A stretch of DNA of 64,000 bases from Congeria kusceri (GCA_027627225.1 CM051026.1:5386415-5450414), one strand, 5' to 3'. Numbered from the stretch's first letter, positions 23,101 to 36,332 are shown. The notes: generated by a model from the letters alone, not told the origin. Numbers and translations are program-made.

Positions 23101-26100
23101 ATTTTCTGCATCCGCAAGTTTATCCATATCCGCATAATTATTGCGGAAGGCTCTTTTCTGCTTATACGCATATATTGTACAATATTTTAGTTTTGTGCTT
23201 CTTTCGGAAGAGTTTAGATGCCTGCGTTTAAAGAATTTAAACATGTTTAATTCAGCCGGCTGCAAATATTGTATCGCTGTATTCGAAAACATTTACAGGT
23301 GGTGGATTTGAACAAAATAAAGCATCCAACAGTCAGTCATGACTCATTAAAAGGTTACCCGTTATAACCGAGTTATTGTACTCGATTAGTCTAAGGTGGA
23401 GTTATTCAGGTGTCTATAGACTGCTACTTTTCCAATGGTTTATGTATAACAACCTTTCGATTAACATACTATGGCATTTTCTCAAAACTACACTAAGGAG
23501 TAAGGAATACCATGGATAAGTAAACTGTACCTCCCTCGTAGCTTAACTATCATATAATACCATCATTGAATAGCTATATACGTTTTGTAGGTAGAGACTG
23601 AGTTTTAGCTCGACTTTTCAAAGAATAGGTGAGCTTTCCTACTACCCCCGGCGTCGGCGTCTGAATTTTCACATTCATTTTCTGGTTAAAGTTTTTATTT
23701 AAAAGTCTTGTAACTTCCAAACTACATAACTTATTCTCTTGAAACTTGGACTATACCTTTGTCATCAATTCCAGTATCAGGGACAACATTCCCCATAACT
23801 CTATTTTGTATTTTTTTGACAGAGTTATGCACACTTTAAATATATATTTTCTGCATCCGCAAGCGTATCCGTATCCGCATAATTATTGCGGAAGGCTCTT
23901 TTCTGCTTATACGCATATATTGTACAATATTTTAGTTTTGTGCTTCTTTCCGAAGAGTTTAGATGCCTGCGTTTAAAGAATTTAAACATGTTTAATTCAG
24001 CCGGCTGCAAATATTGTATCGCTGTATTCGAAAACATTTACAGGTGGTGGATTTGAACAAAATAAAGCATCCAACAGTCAGTCATGACTCATTAAAAGGT
24101 TACCCGTTATAACCGAGTTATTGTACTCGATTAGTCTAAGGTGGAGTTATTCAGGTGTCTATTGACTGCTACTTTTCCAATGGTTTATGTATAACAACCT
24201 TTCGATTAACATGCTATGGCATTTTCTCAAAACTACACTAAGGAGTAAGGAATACCATGGATAAGTAAACTGTACCTCCCTCGTAGCTTAACTATCATAT
24301 AATACCATCATTGAATAGCTATATACGTTTTGTAGGTAGAGACTGAGTTTTAGCTCGACTTTTCAAAGAATAGGTGAGCTTTCCTACTACCCCCGGCGTC
24401 GGCGTCTGAATTTTCACATTCATTTTCTGGTTAAAGTTTTTATTTAAAAGTCTTGGTACTTCCAAACTACATAACTTATTCTCTTGAAACTTGGACTATA
24501 CCTTTGTCATCAATTCCAGTATCAGGGACAACATTCCCCATAACTCTATTTTGTATTTTGACAGAGTTATGCACACTTTAAATATATATTTTCTGCATCC
24601 GCAAGCGTATTCGTATCCGCATAATTATTGCGGAAGGCTCTTTTCTGCTTATACGCATATATTGTACAATATTTTAGTTTTGTGCTTCTTTCCGAAGAGT
24701 TTAGATGCCTGCGTTTAAAGAATTTAAACATGTTTAATTCAGCCGGCTGCAAATATTGTATCGCTGTATTCGAAAACATTTACAGGTGGTGGATTTGAAC
24801 AAAATAAAGCATCCAACAGTCAGTCATGACTCATTAAAAGGTTACCCGTTATAACCGAGTTATTGTACTCGATTAGTCTAAGGTGGAGTTATTCAGGTGT
24901 CTATAGACTGCTACTTTTCCAATGGTTTATGTATAACAACCTTTCGATTAACATGCTATGGCATTTTCTCAAAACTACACTAAGGAGTAAGGAATACCAT
25001 GGATAAGTAAACTGTACCTCCCTCGTAGCTTAACTATCATATAATACCATCATTGAATAGCTATATACGTTTTGTAGGTAGAGACTGAGTTTTAGCTCGA
25101 CTTTTCAAAGAATAGGTGAGCTTTCCTACTACCCCCGGCGTCGGCGTCTGAATTTTCACATTCATTTTCTGGTTAAAGTTTTTATTTAAAAGTCTTGGTA
25201 CTTCCAAACTACATAACTTATTCTCTTGAAACTTGGACTATACCTTTGTCATCAATTCCAGTATCAGGGACAACATTCCCCATAACTCTATTTTGTATTT
25301 TGACAGAGTTATGCACACTTTAAATATATATTTTCTGCATCCGCAAGCGTATCCGTATCCGCATAATTATTGCGGAAGGCTCTTTTCTGCTTATACGCAT
25401 ATATTGTACAATATTTTAGTTTTGTGCTTCTTTCCGAAGAGTTTAGATGCCTGCGTTTAAAGAATTTAAACATGTTTAATTCAGCCGGCTGCAAATATTG
25501 TATCGCTGTATTCGAAAACATTTACAGGTGGTGGATTTGAACAAAATAAAGCATCCAACAGTCAGTCATGACTCATTAAAAGGTTACCCGTTATAACCGA
25601 GTTATTGTACTCGATTAGTCTAAGGTGGAGTTATTCAGGTGTCTATAGACTGCTACTTTTCCAATGGTTTATGTATAACAACCTTTCGATTAACATGCTA
25701 TGGCATTTTCTCAAAACTACACTAAGGAGTAAGGAATACCATGGATAAGTAAACTGTACCTCCCTCGTAGCTTAACTATCATATAATACCATCATTGAAT
25801 AGCTATATACGTTTTGTAGGTAGAGACTGAGTTTTAGCTCGACTTTTCAAAGAATAGGTGAGCTTTCCTACTACCCCCGGCGTCGGCGTCTGAATTTTCA
25901 CATTCATTTTCTGGTTAAAGTTTTTATTTAAAAGTCTTGGTACTTCCAAACTACATAACTTATTCTCTTGAAACTTGGACTATACCTTTGTCATCAATTC
26001 CAGTATCAGGGACAACATTCCCCATAACTCTATTTTGTATTTTGACAGAGTTATGCACACTTTAAATATATATTTTCTGCATCCGCAAGTTTATCCATAT

Positions 26101-29100
26101 CCGCATAATTATTGCGGAAGGCTCTTTTCTGCTTATACGCATATATTGTACAATATTTTAGTTTTGTGCTTCTTTCGGAAGAGTTTAGATGCCTGCGTTT
26201 AAAGAATTTAAACATGTTTAATTCAGCCGGCTGCAAATATTGTATCGCTGTATTCGAAAACATTTACAGGTGGTGGATTTGAACAAAATAAAGCATCCAA
26301 CAGTCAGTCATGACTCATTAAAAGGTTACCCGTTATAACCGAGTTATTGTACTCGATTAGTCTAAGGTGGAGTTATTCAGGTGTCTATAGACTGCTACTT
26401 TTCCAATGGTTTATGTATAACAACCTTTCGATTAACATGCTATGGCATTTTCTCAAAACTACACGAAGGAGTAAGGAATACCATGGATAAGTAAACTGTA
26501 CCTCCCTCGTAGCTTAACTATCATATAATACCATCATTGAATAGCTATATACGTTTTGTAGGTAGAGACTGAGTTTTAGCTCGACTTTTCAAAGAATAGG
26601 TGAGCTTTCCTACTACCCCCGGCGTCGGTGTCTGAATTTTCACATTCATTTTCTGGTTAAAGATTTTATTTAAAAGTCTTGTAACTTCCAAACTACATAA
26701 CTTATTCTCTTGAAACTTGGACTATACCTTTGTCATCAATTCCAGTATCAGGGACAACATTCCCCATAACTCTATTTTGTATTTTTTTGACAGAGTTATG
26801 CACACTTTAAATATATATTTTCTGCATCCGCAAGCGTATCCGTATCCGCATAATTATTGCGGAAGGCTCTTTTCTGCTTATACGCATATATTGTACAATA
26901 TTTTAGTTTTGTGCTTCTTTCCGAAGAGTTTAGATGCCTGCGTTTAAAGAATTTAAACATGTTTAATTCAGCCGGCTGCAAATATTGTATCGCTGTATTC
27001 GAAAACATTTACAGGTGGTGGATTTGAACAAAATAAAGCATCCAACAGTCAGTCATGACTCATTAAAAGGTTACCCGTTATAACCGAGTTATTGTACTCG
27101 ATTAGTCTAAGGTGGAGTTATTCAGGTGTCTATTGACTGCTACTTTTCCAATGGTTTATGTATAACAACCTTTCGATTAACATGCTATGGCATTTTCTCA
27201 AAACTACACTAAGGAGTAAGGAATACCATGGATAAGTAAACTGTACCTCCCTCGTAGCTTAACTATCATATAATACCATCATTGAATAGCTATATACGTT
27301 TTGTAGGTAGAGACTGAGTTTTAGCTCGACTTTTCAAAGAATAGGTGAGCTTTCCTACTACCCCCGGCGTCGGCGTCTGAATTTTCACATTCATTTTCTG
27401 GTTAAAGTTTTTATTTAAAAGTCTTGGTACTTCCAAACTACATAACTTATTCTCTTGAAACTTGGACTATACCTTTGTCATCAATTCCAGTATCAGGGAC
27501 AACATTCCCCATAACTCTATTTTGTATTTTTTTGACAGAGTTATGCACACTTTAAATATATATTTTCTGCATCCGCAAGCGTATCCGTATCCGCATAATT
27601 ATTGCGGAAGGCTCTTTTCTGCTTATACGCATATATTGTACAATATTTTAGTTTTGTGCTTCTTTCGGAAGAGTTTAGATGCCTGCGTTTAAAGAATTTA
27701 AACATGTTTAATTCAGCCGGCTGCAAATATTGTATCGCTGTATTCGAAAACATTTACAGGTGGTGGATTTGAACAAAATAAAGCATCCAACAGTCAGTCA
27801 TGACTCATTAAAAGGTTACCCGTTATAACCGAGTTATTGTACTCGATTAGTCTAAGGTGGAGTTATTCAGGTGTCTATAGACTGCTACTTTTCCAATGGT
27901 TTATGTATAACAACCTTTCGATTAACATGCTATGGCATTTTCTCAAAACTACACTAAGGAGTAAGGAATACCATGGATAAATAAACTGTACCTCCCTCGT
28001 AGCTTAACTATCATATAATACCATCATTGAATAGCTATATACGTTTTGTAGGTGGAGACTGAGTTTTAGCTCGACTTTTCAAAGAATAGGTGAGCTTTCC
28101 TACTACCCCCGGCGTCGGCGTCTGAATTTTCACATTCATTTTCTGGTTAAAGTTTTTATTTAAAAGCCTTGGTACTTCCAAACTACATAACTTATTCTCT
28201 TGAAACTTGGACTATACCTTTGTCATCAATTCCAGTATCAGGGACAACATTCCCCATAACTCTATTTTGTATTTTGACAGAGTTATGCACACTTTAAATA
28301 GATATTTTCTGCATCCGCAAGTTTATCCGTATCCGCATAATTATTGCGGAAGGCTCTTTTCTGCTTATACGCATATATTGTACAATATTTTAGTTTTGTG
28401 CTTCTTTCCGAAGAGTTTAGATGCCTGCGTTTAAAGAATTTAAACATGTTTAATTCAGCCGGCTGCAAATATTGTATCGCTGTATTCGAAAACATTTACA
28501 GGTGGTGGATTTGAACAAAATAAAGCATCCAACAGTCAGTCATGACTCATTAAAAGGTTACCCGTTATAACCGAGTTATTGTACTCGATTAGTCTAAGGT
28601 GGAGTTATTCAGGTGTCTATAGACTGCTACTTTTCCAATGGTTTATGTATAACAACCTTTCGATTAACATGCTATGGCATTTTCTCAAAACTACACTAAG
28701 GAGTAAGGAATACCATGGATAAGTAAACTGTACCTCCCTCGTAGCTTAACTATCATATAATACCATCATTGAATAGCTATATACGTTTTGTAGGTAGAGA
28801 CTGAGTTTTAGCTCGACTTTTCAAAGAATAGGTGAGCTTTCCTACTACCCCCGGCGTCGGCGTCTGAATTTTCACATTCATTTTCTGGTTAAAGTTTTTA
28901 TTTAAAAGTCTTGGTACTTCCAAACTACATAACTTATTCTCTTGAAACTTGGACTATACCTTTGTCATCAATTCCAGTATCAGGGACAACATTCCCCATA
29001 ACTCTATTTTGTATTTTGACAGAGTTATGCACACTTTAAATATATATTTTCTGCATCCGCAAGCGTATCCGTATCCGCATAATTATTGCGGAAGGCTCTT

Positions 29101-29795
29101 TTCTGCTTATACGCATATATTGTACAATATTTTAGTTTTGTGCTTCTTTCCGAAGAGTTTAGATGCCTGCGTTTAAAGAATTTAAACATGTTTAATTCAG
29201 CCGGCTGCAAATATTGTATCGCTGTATTCGAAAACATTTACAGGTGGTGGATTTGAACAAAATAAAGCATCCAACAGTCAGTCATGACTCATTAAAAGGT
29301 TACCCGTTATAACCGAGTTATTGTACTCGATTAGTCTAAGGTGGAGTTATTCAGGTGTCTATAGACTGCTACTTTTCCAATGGTTTATGTATAACAACCT
29401 TTCGATTAACATGCTATGGCATTTTCTCAAAACTACACGAAGGAGTAAGGAATACCATGGATAAGTAAACTGTACCTCCCTCGTAGCTTAACTATCATAT
29501 AATACCATCATTGAATAGCTATATACGTTTTGTAGGTAGAGACTGAGTTTTAGCTCGACTTTTCAAAGAATAGGTGAGCTTTCCTACTACCCCCGGCGTC
29601 GGTGTCTGAATTTTCACATTCATTTTCTGGTTAAAGTTTTTATTTAAAAGTCTTGTAACTTCCAAACTACATAACTTATTCTCTTGAAACTTGGACTATA
29701 CCTTTGTCATCAATTCCAGTATCAGGGACAACATTCCCCATAACTCTATTTTGTATTTTGACAGAGTTATGCACACTTTAAATATATATTTTCTG
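20135..29795 (+). repeat. Satellite array: 13 monomers of 742/745 bp with higher-order organisation
   Basis: Monomers begin near 20135, 20879, 21624, 22366, 23108, 23853, 24595, 25337, 26079, 26824, 27569, 28311 and 29053, each at 'gcatccgcaag'. Length differs mainly by a TTT insertion before 'gacagagttatg'. Diagnostic variants define three types that follow each other in order: Z, X (aagttt, tttcgg, cttgtaac, TTT insertion) and Y ('tctattgactg'). The order is Z X Y, Z X Y, Z Z X Y, then three recombinant-looking monomers. Open frames of about 70-76 codons recur on both strands in every monomer; they start mostly at TTG on the plus strand, overlap each other and carry no domain, so I do not call genes. 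Each monomer includes a piece resembling a dispersed molluscan repeat ('aggtgagctttcctacta' to 'ttttgacagagttatg'). Confidence 0.97.
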
Positions 29796-29799
29796 GTTA

Positions 29800-30310
29800 A
29801 AGTTTTTGTTCCAAAAATGTATAAACTATACAAGGCTTCACTTAAAAGTTTTGTATTTTAACAAATATGTGCCCCTTCCACTATCCAAAATATGAACTAA
29901 ATGAAATACTTCAAATAGTCGAGCGCGCTGTCCTCTGACAGCTTTTGTATCTACCCTTCTTACCCCAAATAATGTAACCGCGCCTACTAGTGGTATAATT
30001 TCACGGTGGTTTTCCACGGAAATGGCATTAATTTATTTGCTTTATACAACTTAAATTCAAAAAAAGGAGTTGTTGTTGCTGATGCATGATACTGGATATG
30101 AAATAAGCAAAACTTTCAGCGATTTAATAAAACAATTAAATAGACCAATTTAAGGTGTGCGTTTTGTGAGCGATGTATGTGCGCTTAGAGAAATATTGAA
30201 AACACATTAGTCGAACATGGATGTATTCCTTTGCTATGTTTGCATATATTATAATTATGTTTATTGACAGTATATCTTCCTGAACACGTGATTAGAGACA
30301 TGAAAGTATC
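29800..30310. other. Right flank of the satellite, unassigned
   Basis: The first ~80 bp ('ggttaaagtttttgttcc') look like the dispersed repeat found within the monomer, continued outside the array. The remainder is unrecognised. Confidence 0.4.
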
Positions 30311-30317
30311 TTCCATA

Positions 30318-30391
30318 GCGGATCCGTGGTCTTGTGGTAAAACACTGGGTTCAAAAACCCAGGCGTCGCAGGTTCAAGCCCCCGAGGTGCT
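30318..30391 (+). tRNA. tRNA-like sequence, probable SINE head
   Basis: D-arm-like 'ggtcttgtggtaaaac', anticodon stem CTGGG/CCCAG with an 8-base loop, and a B-box-like 'aggttcaagcccc'. The oversized loop and weak acceptor pairing point to a tRNA-derived repeat, not a tRNA gene. Confidence 0.4.
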
Positions 30392-30394
30392 GTT

Positions 30395-32015
30395 TAATTG
30401 CTTTACACCGGGCACTAAAGGGTCGCCTTTCGAACGGGTCGTCTACCGCATCTAACACTACTTTTGTACCCAAACAATTAGTCTTCTGGAGGCGATTATA
30501 GGGAAAGATCTGCTGCACCCAGCTCCTTTTTTGGTTGCCCCCTTGATGCCCTTTGGGCTGGTCAACACAGACATGTTTAATATCTTTGAATTTCAACATA
30601 TTTTTGCAAATATTCTGTGACAAATAAATAGACGATGTTGAAAAACCTGAATCGGAAGCATTAAACTCATGAAAACCCTGGATTTAGGAAATATATGGAA
30701 GATATCAACAAACTGGTCCGGTTTTCCACCCTGCACCTTTTTAGCAGCACCCTGTACCTTTTTTTGATGCTAGTTCTCGCCCTACGATTATGCCTTACGA
30801 TGGCATTTTATCTAGTTTTAAAGAAGTGAAGCCTATTATGAGATGTAGCGTATTATAATTGTGCTATTCAATATTAATAAAATGAAAGCAGTCAAACTGT
30901 AATTATAGTGATCGTATTTAAAGTATTGTTTTCGCGACCAAAATAATGCTGATATACAAGCGAATGCGTAATCAACAAATTCGATCATTATCACGGGAGA
31001 CAACTAGGTGTTACTCTTAGATAAACTCCTATCAGCGCTGTACAAATGAAATAATGAGTTAAATAAAATGTTGGTTTTACTGTTAAGAATAAGATATTAT
31101 TTAAGATTGTTCTGGAATACGGCCCCAGGGATGATGTATATAATACATTTCTGATTTTCCAATTCAAAACCGATTGTAGACGTTGCTGTAGGATAAACGG
31201 GTCTGTATTGACAGAAAATATATGTTTGCATTTTTCGATAAATTGACTAGGTTTTGTCAATGTTGACGTTTTTCTATAAATGTTATATAAAGCGTTTGTA
31301 AGTGGGTAACGAAACGGACCCGGAATCTATGATAATCGTGCAGTCCCTCTTTAACATGCATTTGGCCTGAACGGTTGCGAATCTTACCAACCGCCCTTTA
31401 TGTAAAATACGTAGTAAAAGAAGTAAAATCTTAGTGGTTATAAAAATGGAAAATGTCTTTGATTTCAATACTTGAAATAATAACTTGCATTTAGTTGCGA
31501 GAACTTCTCTCATTGATCCACCAAATAATATATAAATATTGCATCTTTGAGGGCGATAGTACATTTTGTCAACCCGAGGAAATACTGTTGCCCAAGGCGA
31601 AGCCTGGAAAAAAACAGTATTTTATTTTCGGCCTTATGAAATTGCTTTAAAAAAAAAATCCGAAATTTAAGTCTCTATAAAATAAGTTAATATTTGTATA
31701 ACATAAAGGGCTTTAAGGGGCGTTATTGTCGCTTTGTACTTTGACTTTTTATTTCACGAATACCCAATACCTAGCTGCGTATTCATCCTGCCTCGATATC
31801 CGGTATATTTTGAATATCCAATCACGAGGGTATTGGAGGCCAGCTGGATATTCGACCTTGACTCGATATTGAATATCCAATATCCATTACCTAAGCAACT
31901 TCACGGACTTGAAATACACAACGACTTTGTTGCTTTGACAGGAATTCAACGATATTTCGGCCGTGAATATCGCATCACACGTCCGGGATATAAATTAATA
32001 CTTAGAACGAAATGC
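30395..32015. other. Unassigned sequence with AT-rich low-complexity stretches
   Basis: The ~150 bp after the tRNA-like unit may be a SINE body. Around 31745-31890 'gaatatccaat' recurs in both orientations. Open frames at 30991-31260 and 31283-31564 (minus) and 31734-32039 (plus) show no domain. Confidence 0.35.
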
Positions 32016-32017
32016 AC

Positions 32018-32620
32018 TTGTTATACCCCCACAAAGTAGGAGGCATTAAGAGTTGCACTTGTCCGTCCGTCTGTCCGTCCGTACGTCCCGAAATAGTTTG
32101 TGCTCAACTCCTCTTTAACTGCTGTGCCTATTTCGCTCAAACTTTCACAGATAAAGAACCTAAATGTGTAGATGATCGTCAAGGATTATATTTTGACTGC
32201 AACCAATTTTGGCAGAATTATGGCCCTTTATTGTTTTTTTCCACTTTAGAATTTTGTGTGCTCAACCCTTCTTTAACTGCTGGGTCGATTTTGCTAAAAC
32301 TTTCACAGCTAAAGAACCTTAATGTGTAGATGATCGTAAAGGAATGTATTCTGGCTGCAACCAATTTTGGCAGAATTAATCTCCTTTCATTTTTACTCTC
32401 TAGAATATATTTCCGAAATTGTGTGGACTCAACTCCTCTTCAACTATTGGCTGCATCCAATTATGGCAGAATTATGGCCCTTTGTTGTAGTTTTTTCACT
32501 ACAAAATTTAAATGAAAATAAGTGTGTGAAGGCAAAAATTAGTGTTGGCGACACGCCCTTTGTCTGTGTCCAAACATGCATCGTGGAGACATCCGTATCT
32601 GTAACACATCTAGTCTTTAA
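32018..32620 (+). repeat. Dispersed repeat, 'cacaaagtaggaggc' family
   Basis: After 'ttatacccccacaaagtagg' a 'gtccgtccgtctgtccgtcc' run follows, then two to three ~170-bp sub-repeats with 'gtgctcaactcctctttaac', 'aaactttcacag', 'aaatgtgtagatgatcgt', 'caaccaattttggcagaatt'. This is a common mollusc repeat layout as I know it. The overlapping frames here are incidental. Confidence 0.7.
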
Positions 32621-32670
32621 CTAATGAAGAATTTTACTTAACTAGTTCGTATAGTTAACATATAATTATA

Positions 32671-32980
32671 AAATGATACTCGCTGATTTTTCTATAGACA
32701 AAGAACAAAAATATTGTTGTTTAAATACCTTATAAACAGCGCTTAAAGTCGTCCCAAATCTGAGCACAGCATAGTAAAATGTAGATCTCATTATAGTTGC
32801 AAAATACTTGTCAGATCATGTTAGAATCGAAATTATTTTCGCATTATCATTGTTATTTGCCAATAAACAACTCTTGGTCGTTCTGATGCAGAGCTATTAA
32901 ACCACTCGGGCTAGCGCCCTCGTGGTTTAATTCCTACGCATCAGAACTCCAAACGTTGTTTATTGGCCGATACAGAACAC
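32671..32980 (+). mobile_element. Hairpin MITE, plus orientation
   Basis: Starts 'atgatactcgctgatttttc' and ends 'cgttgtttattggccgata'. The hairpin arms 'ctattaaaccactcg' and 'cgtggtttaat' are clear. Confidence 0.8.
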
Positions 32981-33121
32981 TTTTTTTTCAGAGTTCATGT
33001 AAGTTAGAAATTAATAATAATGTGCTGCATCATTTACCGGCAAGTATGTAATTTAATCAAGATGAAATTTAATCATGGATTGCTACGAAATGTAACGTAT
33101 TTAATATATATTGTACGGAAG

Positions 33122-33178
33122 TTTTATAACAATAAAAATAATGATAATAATAATAATGATTATTAGTAGTAGTAGTAT
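33122..33178 (+). repeat. AAT/AGT-type microsatellite
   Basis: Imperfect AAT units run into AGT units. Confidence 0.75.
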
Positions 33179-33198
33179 TGTGTTTTTGTCAACCGGTA

Positions 33199-34130
33199 CT
33201 GGCGCAGTGCCTAAATCCGCGACATTTTGGGGGTCTTTTTAAGATATTTTCAAAAGTTGTTTACCGATTGACATACAAATTCACATAAATCAAGTATAAT
33301 GTGCATTTACATTTACGTGTTTTGGTTACATTTCAAATACTTGGCAAATGAAAAATATTTATTTAAGGCCTAAATCCGCCACCCCTCTTTAAAATGCTCA
33401 AATTGCTCGAAAATAATATTCTTTTATGAAATCTATATTCAAAGCAACTTCTATTGACAACTATTGCCAAAACTCCCACTTTTGTTTCTTGAAGGTTCAT
33501 TTTCTAGTGTTTAAAATAAACACGGTGATCCGAAGTTGCATGGTGAAAATCGTAGATCAGGAACCGTGACATGCTTATTTCGTATTTTACTATTGTTCTT
33601 ATTTAATTTCCATATTAAGCAGCTCCTTGTCGAAACAAGGTTTCAATTTCTTCAAAAACTTATTTGTATTTTTAAAAATAGCTCTGAAACTGAGGCCCTG
33701 CATACAAATAAGTAGGGTTTTGAGTAGCGAGGCATTTGCGCTCTTAATAAGCAGTTCTTTCCGCATTTTATTGTATGTAATGCTAATGAATAATGGTTAT
33801 TTTTATCTTGCACATGCTCACATGCACATACTATTAAAACACAATAATTAAATTTTATCATGGACACCATGCGGGGCCTCAAAACTGCGCATGCGCAGTA
33901 TGAAATAAAATCTCCGCATGTAGCTAGTTTGCATGTAGGGGCTATGTACAAACTAATTGAATAAAATATTCATTTATGCAAAAATCAAGATGAAAACTCG
34001 TCAGCGTTGTTAAGGAAATGTATCTGATTGATCGAGATCAACAAAATAGAAATCGCCGGTAAAAAAAAACCCCGCTTATTCGGATGGGGTGGCGTGTTTA
34101 GGCAAGTGGCGGATTTAGGCATTGCGCCAG
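33199..34130. mobile_element. 932-bp TIR element with TA target duplication
   Basis: Left end 'CTGGCGCAGTGCCTAAATCC' at 33199 and right end, reverse complemented, 'CTGGCGCAATGCCTAAATCC' at 34130 agree at 19 of 20 bases. Both are flanked by TA (33197-33198 and 34131-34132). Subterminal 'gcctaaatccgccacccc' at 33367 and 'ggggtggcgtgtttaggc' near the right end echo the TIR. No transposase frame was recognised, so it is non-autonomous. TA duplication suggests the Tc1/mariner group, but TIR sequence alone does not prove it. Confidence 0.75.
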
Positions 34131-34379
34131 TATGCTTGTTTCTTAGTAAGCAACTTTTCGCAAAAAAAGTTGTGATCGCTTTTGCATACAATTTTCTGTG
34201 AATGTTGACCATGAGCCAATAAACAAATGGTTAGATTTTGGTGGTGATCCGGATCGCCGTCTGGATCCAGGAATTATTTTAAGATTTTAACCATTGCTTA
34301 ATTAGAGGGAGATACGTTAAATTGCAAATTATGCTGTGTTAAACATCAAACGTTTGTAAAACATCTTGAATAATTTTCA

Positions 34380-34456
34380 TTTTTGTTGTTGCTGTTGTTG
34401 TTGTTGATTACGATGATGGTGATGATGTTGTTTTTGTTGCTCTTGGTGGTGGTGGT
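34380..34456 (+). repeat. TTG/GTT and GATG/GGT microsatellites
   Basis: Runs of ttg, gat/gatggt and ggt triplets. Confidence 0.8.
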
Positions 34457-34535
34457 TTTAATCTGCATTCCATTTGACGTGCTTGTATTTTAATCAAAGA
34501 CCACCAAAAGCTAAATTTAGCTTGCGTGTGTAAAC

Positions 34536-34645
34536 CACGCATTTCACGATTTCCTCGTGCTTTGCCGATATCGATCGAAACAAAAAACGTTTACTGACAG
34601 TACATGTGCACTGTACACGAGTATACCGGTATCGTGAAATTGCGG
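34536..34645. repeat. ~95-bp foldback repeat, copy 2
   Basis: 'catttcacgatttcctcgtg' faces 'gtacacgag..atcgtgaaat'. Confidence 0.65.
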
Positions 34646-34701
34646 GACAGTCTACTGCACATAATGAACTTTTATTAGTTCAACCATTCCTTAGTCTTAT
34701 C

Positions 34702-34772
34702 ATCATTACTACTACTGCCGCTGCTGCTGCTGCAGCAGCTACTACTAGTACTGCCACCACCACTACTACTAT
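34702..34772 (+). repeat. CTA/CTG trinucleotide microsatellite
   Basis: Imperfect ctact, gctgct and caccac triplets. Confidence 0.7.
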
Positions 34773-34774
34773 TT

Positions 34775-35458
34775 TAATTCATTAAGTCATTAACAATCCA
34801 TTGTTATTGTACTGATAATTTCCATTATTGTCTTACTTTATTAACGTGATTGCTTTTTGATGTGATAAAAAATCATAAACATATTCAACATTGTCGGAAT
34901 CAGAAATCGAGAAGTAACCAAACTAAACAAACTAGGACTATGAAATTTGATATGGTTATAGAGAGCAATGAGGTGATATTTCACATTGTTCTTTTTCGTC
35001 ATATTAAATTGTGGTTCCACTTTCTGTTGGGTTGATTTCGGTGGGGTAAAACATACACGGAGAAAGTCACATAGTAGAAACGTATCTGAAACATCAGCGT
35101 TTTTCCCCTTGTTTATTGGAAAAAAAATCTGACCTTAATAAATTAGTAATTCAATGATATTAGTTTACTTTATTTCAGCGTATACAGTTATGTTACGTTT
35201 TAGTAAGGGTAATTTTCGACGGCGGCAGATGTGGTTTGTTTGCCGTACGTAAAATCGTACGTTTACTTCAAAAGCGATGAAGCAATTAACTTGAAACTTC
35301 AAAGGTCTCATTGAGGAGAAATGCTGCGCTTCATAATTTCATAAGAGGCCGTTATTTACTTAAAACTTCAAAGGTGGATATATCTCATTGAATAGAAGTT
35401 CATTGCACAATAACCGTTACTCTGGACTTCATAATTCAGGAGTTTTAGCCCTTTGTTA
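34775..35458. other. Unassigned AT-rich sequence
   Basis: Nothing recognised beyond short A/T tracts. Confidence 0.35.
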
Positions 35459-35460
35459 AT

Positions 35461-35680
35461 TTGTATGCCCCCGAAGGAGGGAATATTAAAATCGAACCGT
35501 GCGTCCGTCCGTTAGGCCGTCCGGCCCAGGTTAACGTTTTAAACTTGTCAAAAATCTTGAAAACAATCACAGGTATTTACTTGAAACTTGAAATACTTCT
35601 TTACTATCAATATCTCCACCAGGGAAAGCAAACACGATACCTCTATTTTGTATTTTGACAGATTTATTCCCATTGTTGTC
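35461..35680 (+). repeat. Dispersed repeat, 'cccccgaaggagg' family
   Basis: Opens 'tatgcccccgaaggaggg' and a 'gtgcgtccgtccg' run, then 'aatcttgaaaacaatc'. The end 'ctctattttgtattttgaca' resembles part of the satellite monomer. Confidence 0.6.
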
Positions 35681-36332
35681 GAGCCCGCCTGCGGTCAGCT
35701 CGACCTAGTTGTTGCAATAACGGTTCGGTGTATGTGCGTGAGTGCGTCCGTGCGTGCGTCCGTCCGATCTTGTACGGACTGTAACTTCCTCATTCATCAG
35801 GTATTTTTAAAATAACTTGCCACAATTGTTCACCATGTGGAGACAGCGAGTCGCGAGCAAGACCTGTGTCCCTACCTCAAAGGCCAAGGTCACACTTAGA
35901 GGTCAGATATCAAATATGGCCATAATACAGCTTGTCCGGATTGTAACTTCATCATTCATCAGGCAATTTTAATATAAATTACCATAGATGTTCGACATGT
36001 GAAGACGGCATATTTAACGGAAGACCAGTGTCCCTGGCTCAAAGGTCATGGTCACACTTAGAGGTCAAAGATCAACAATAGACATAATATAGCTTGTCCG
36101 GACTGTAACTTCATTATTCATCAGACAATTTTAAAATAACTTGCCACAAATGTTCAACATGTGGAGATGGCGTGTCGCACGCAAGACCCGTGTCCTTAGC
36201 TCAAAGGTTAAGGTCACACTACATGGTCAAAGTAGAATATCTGCTTGTTAGAAGAATTTAAAATAATTACCATACAAGTTGCTTTCTTGACAACGGGGGC
36301 GACATGTTGCCAACAGGCATCTAGTTTGATTA
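35681..36332 (+). repeat. Dispersed repeat, 'gtcgagcccgcctgc' family, with internal duplication
   Basis: Same family as 4962-5330. The block 'gtaacttc..catcaggcaatttt' through 'aggtcacacttagaggtca' occurs three times with ~170-bp spacing, versus once in the earlier copy. Confidence 0.75.

Noticed and set aside
20135..29795. Recurrent 70-76 codon frames on both strands of every satellite monomer as a gene family
   Set aside because: They overlap on opposite strands, the plus frames start at TTG, the products have no domain and conservation is explained by monomer homogenisation.
20135..29795. rDNA or histone tandem cluster
   Set aside because: The monomer is only 742 bp, AT-rich, and contains no recognisable rRNA or histone sequence.
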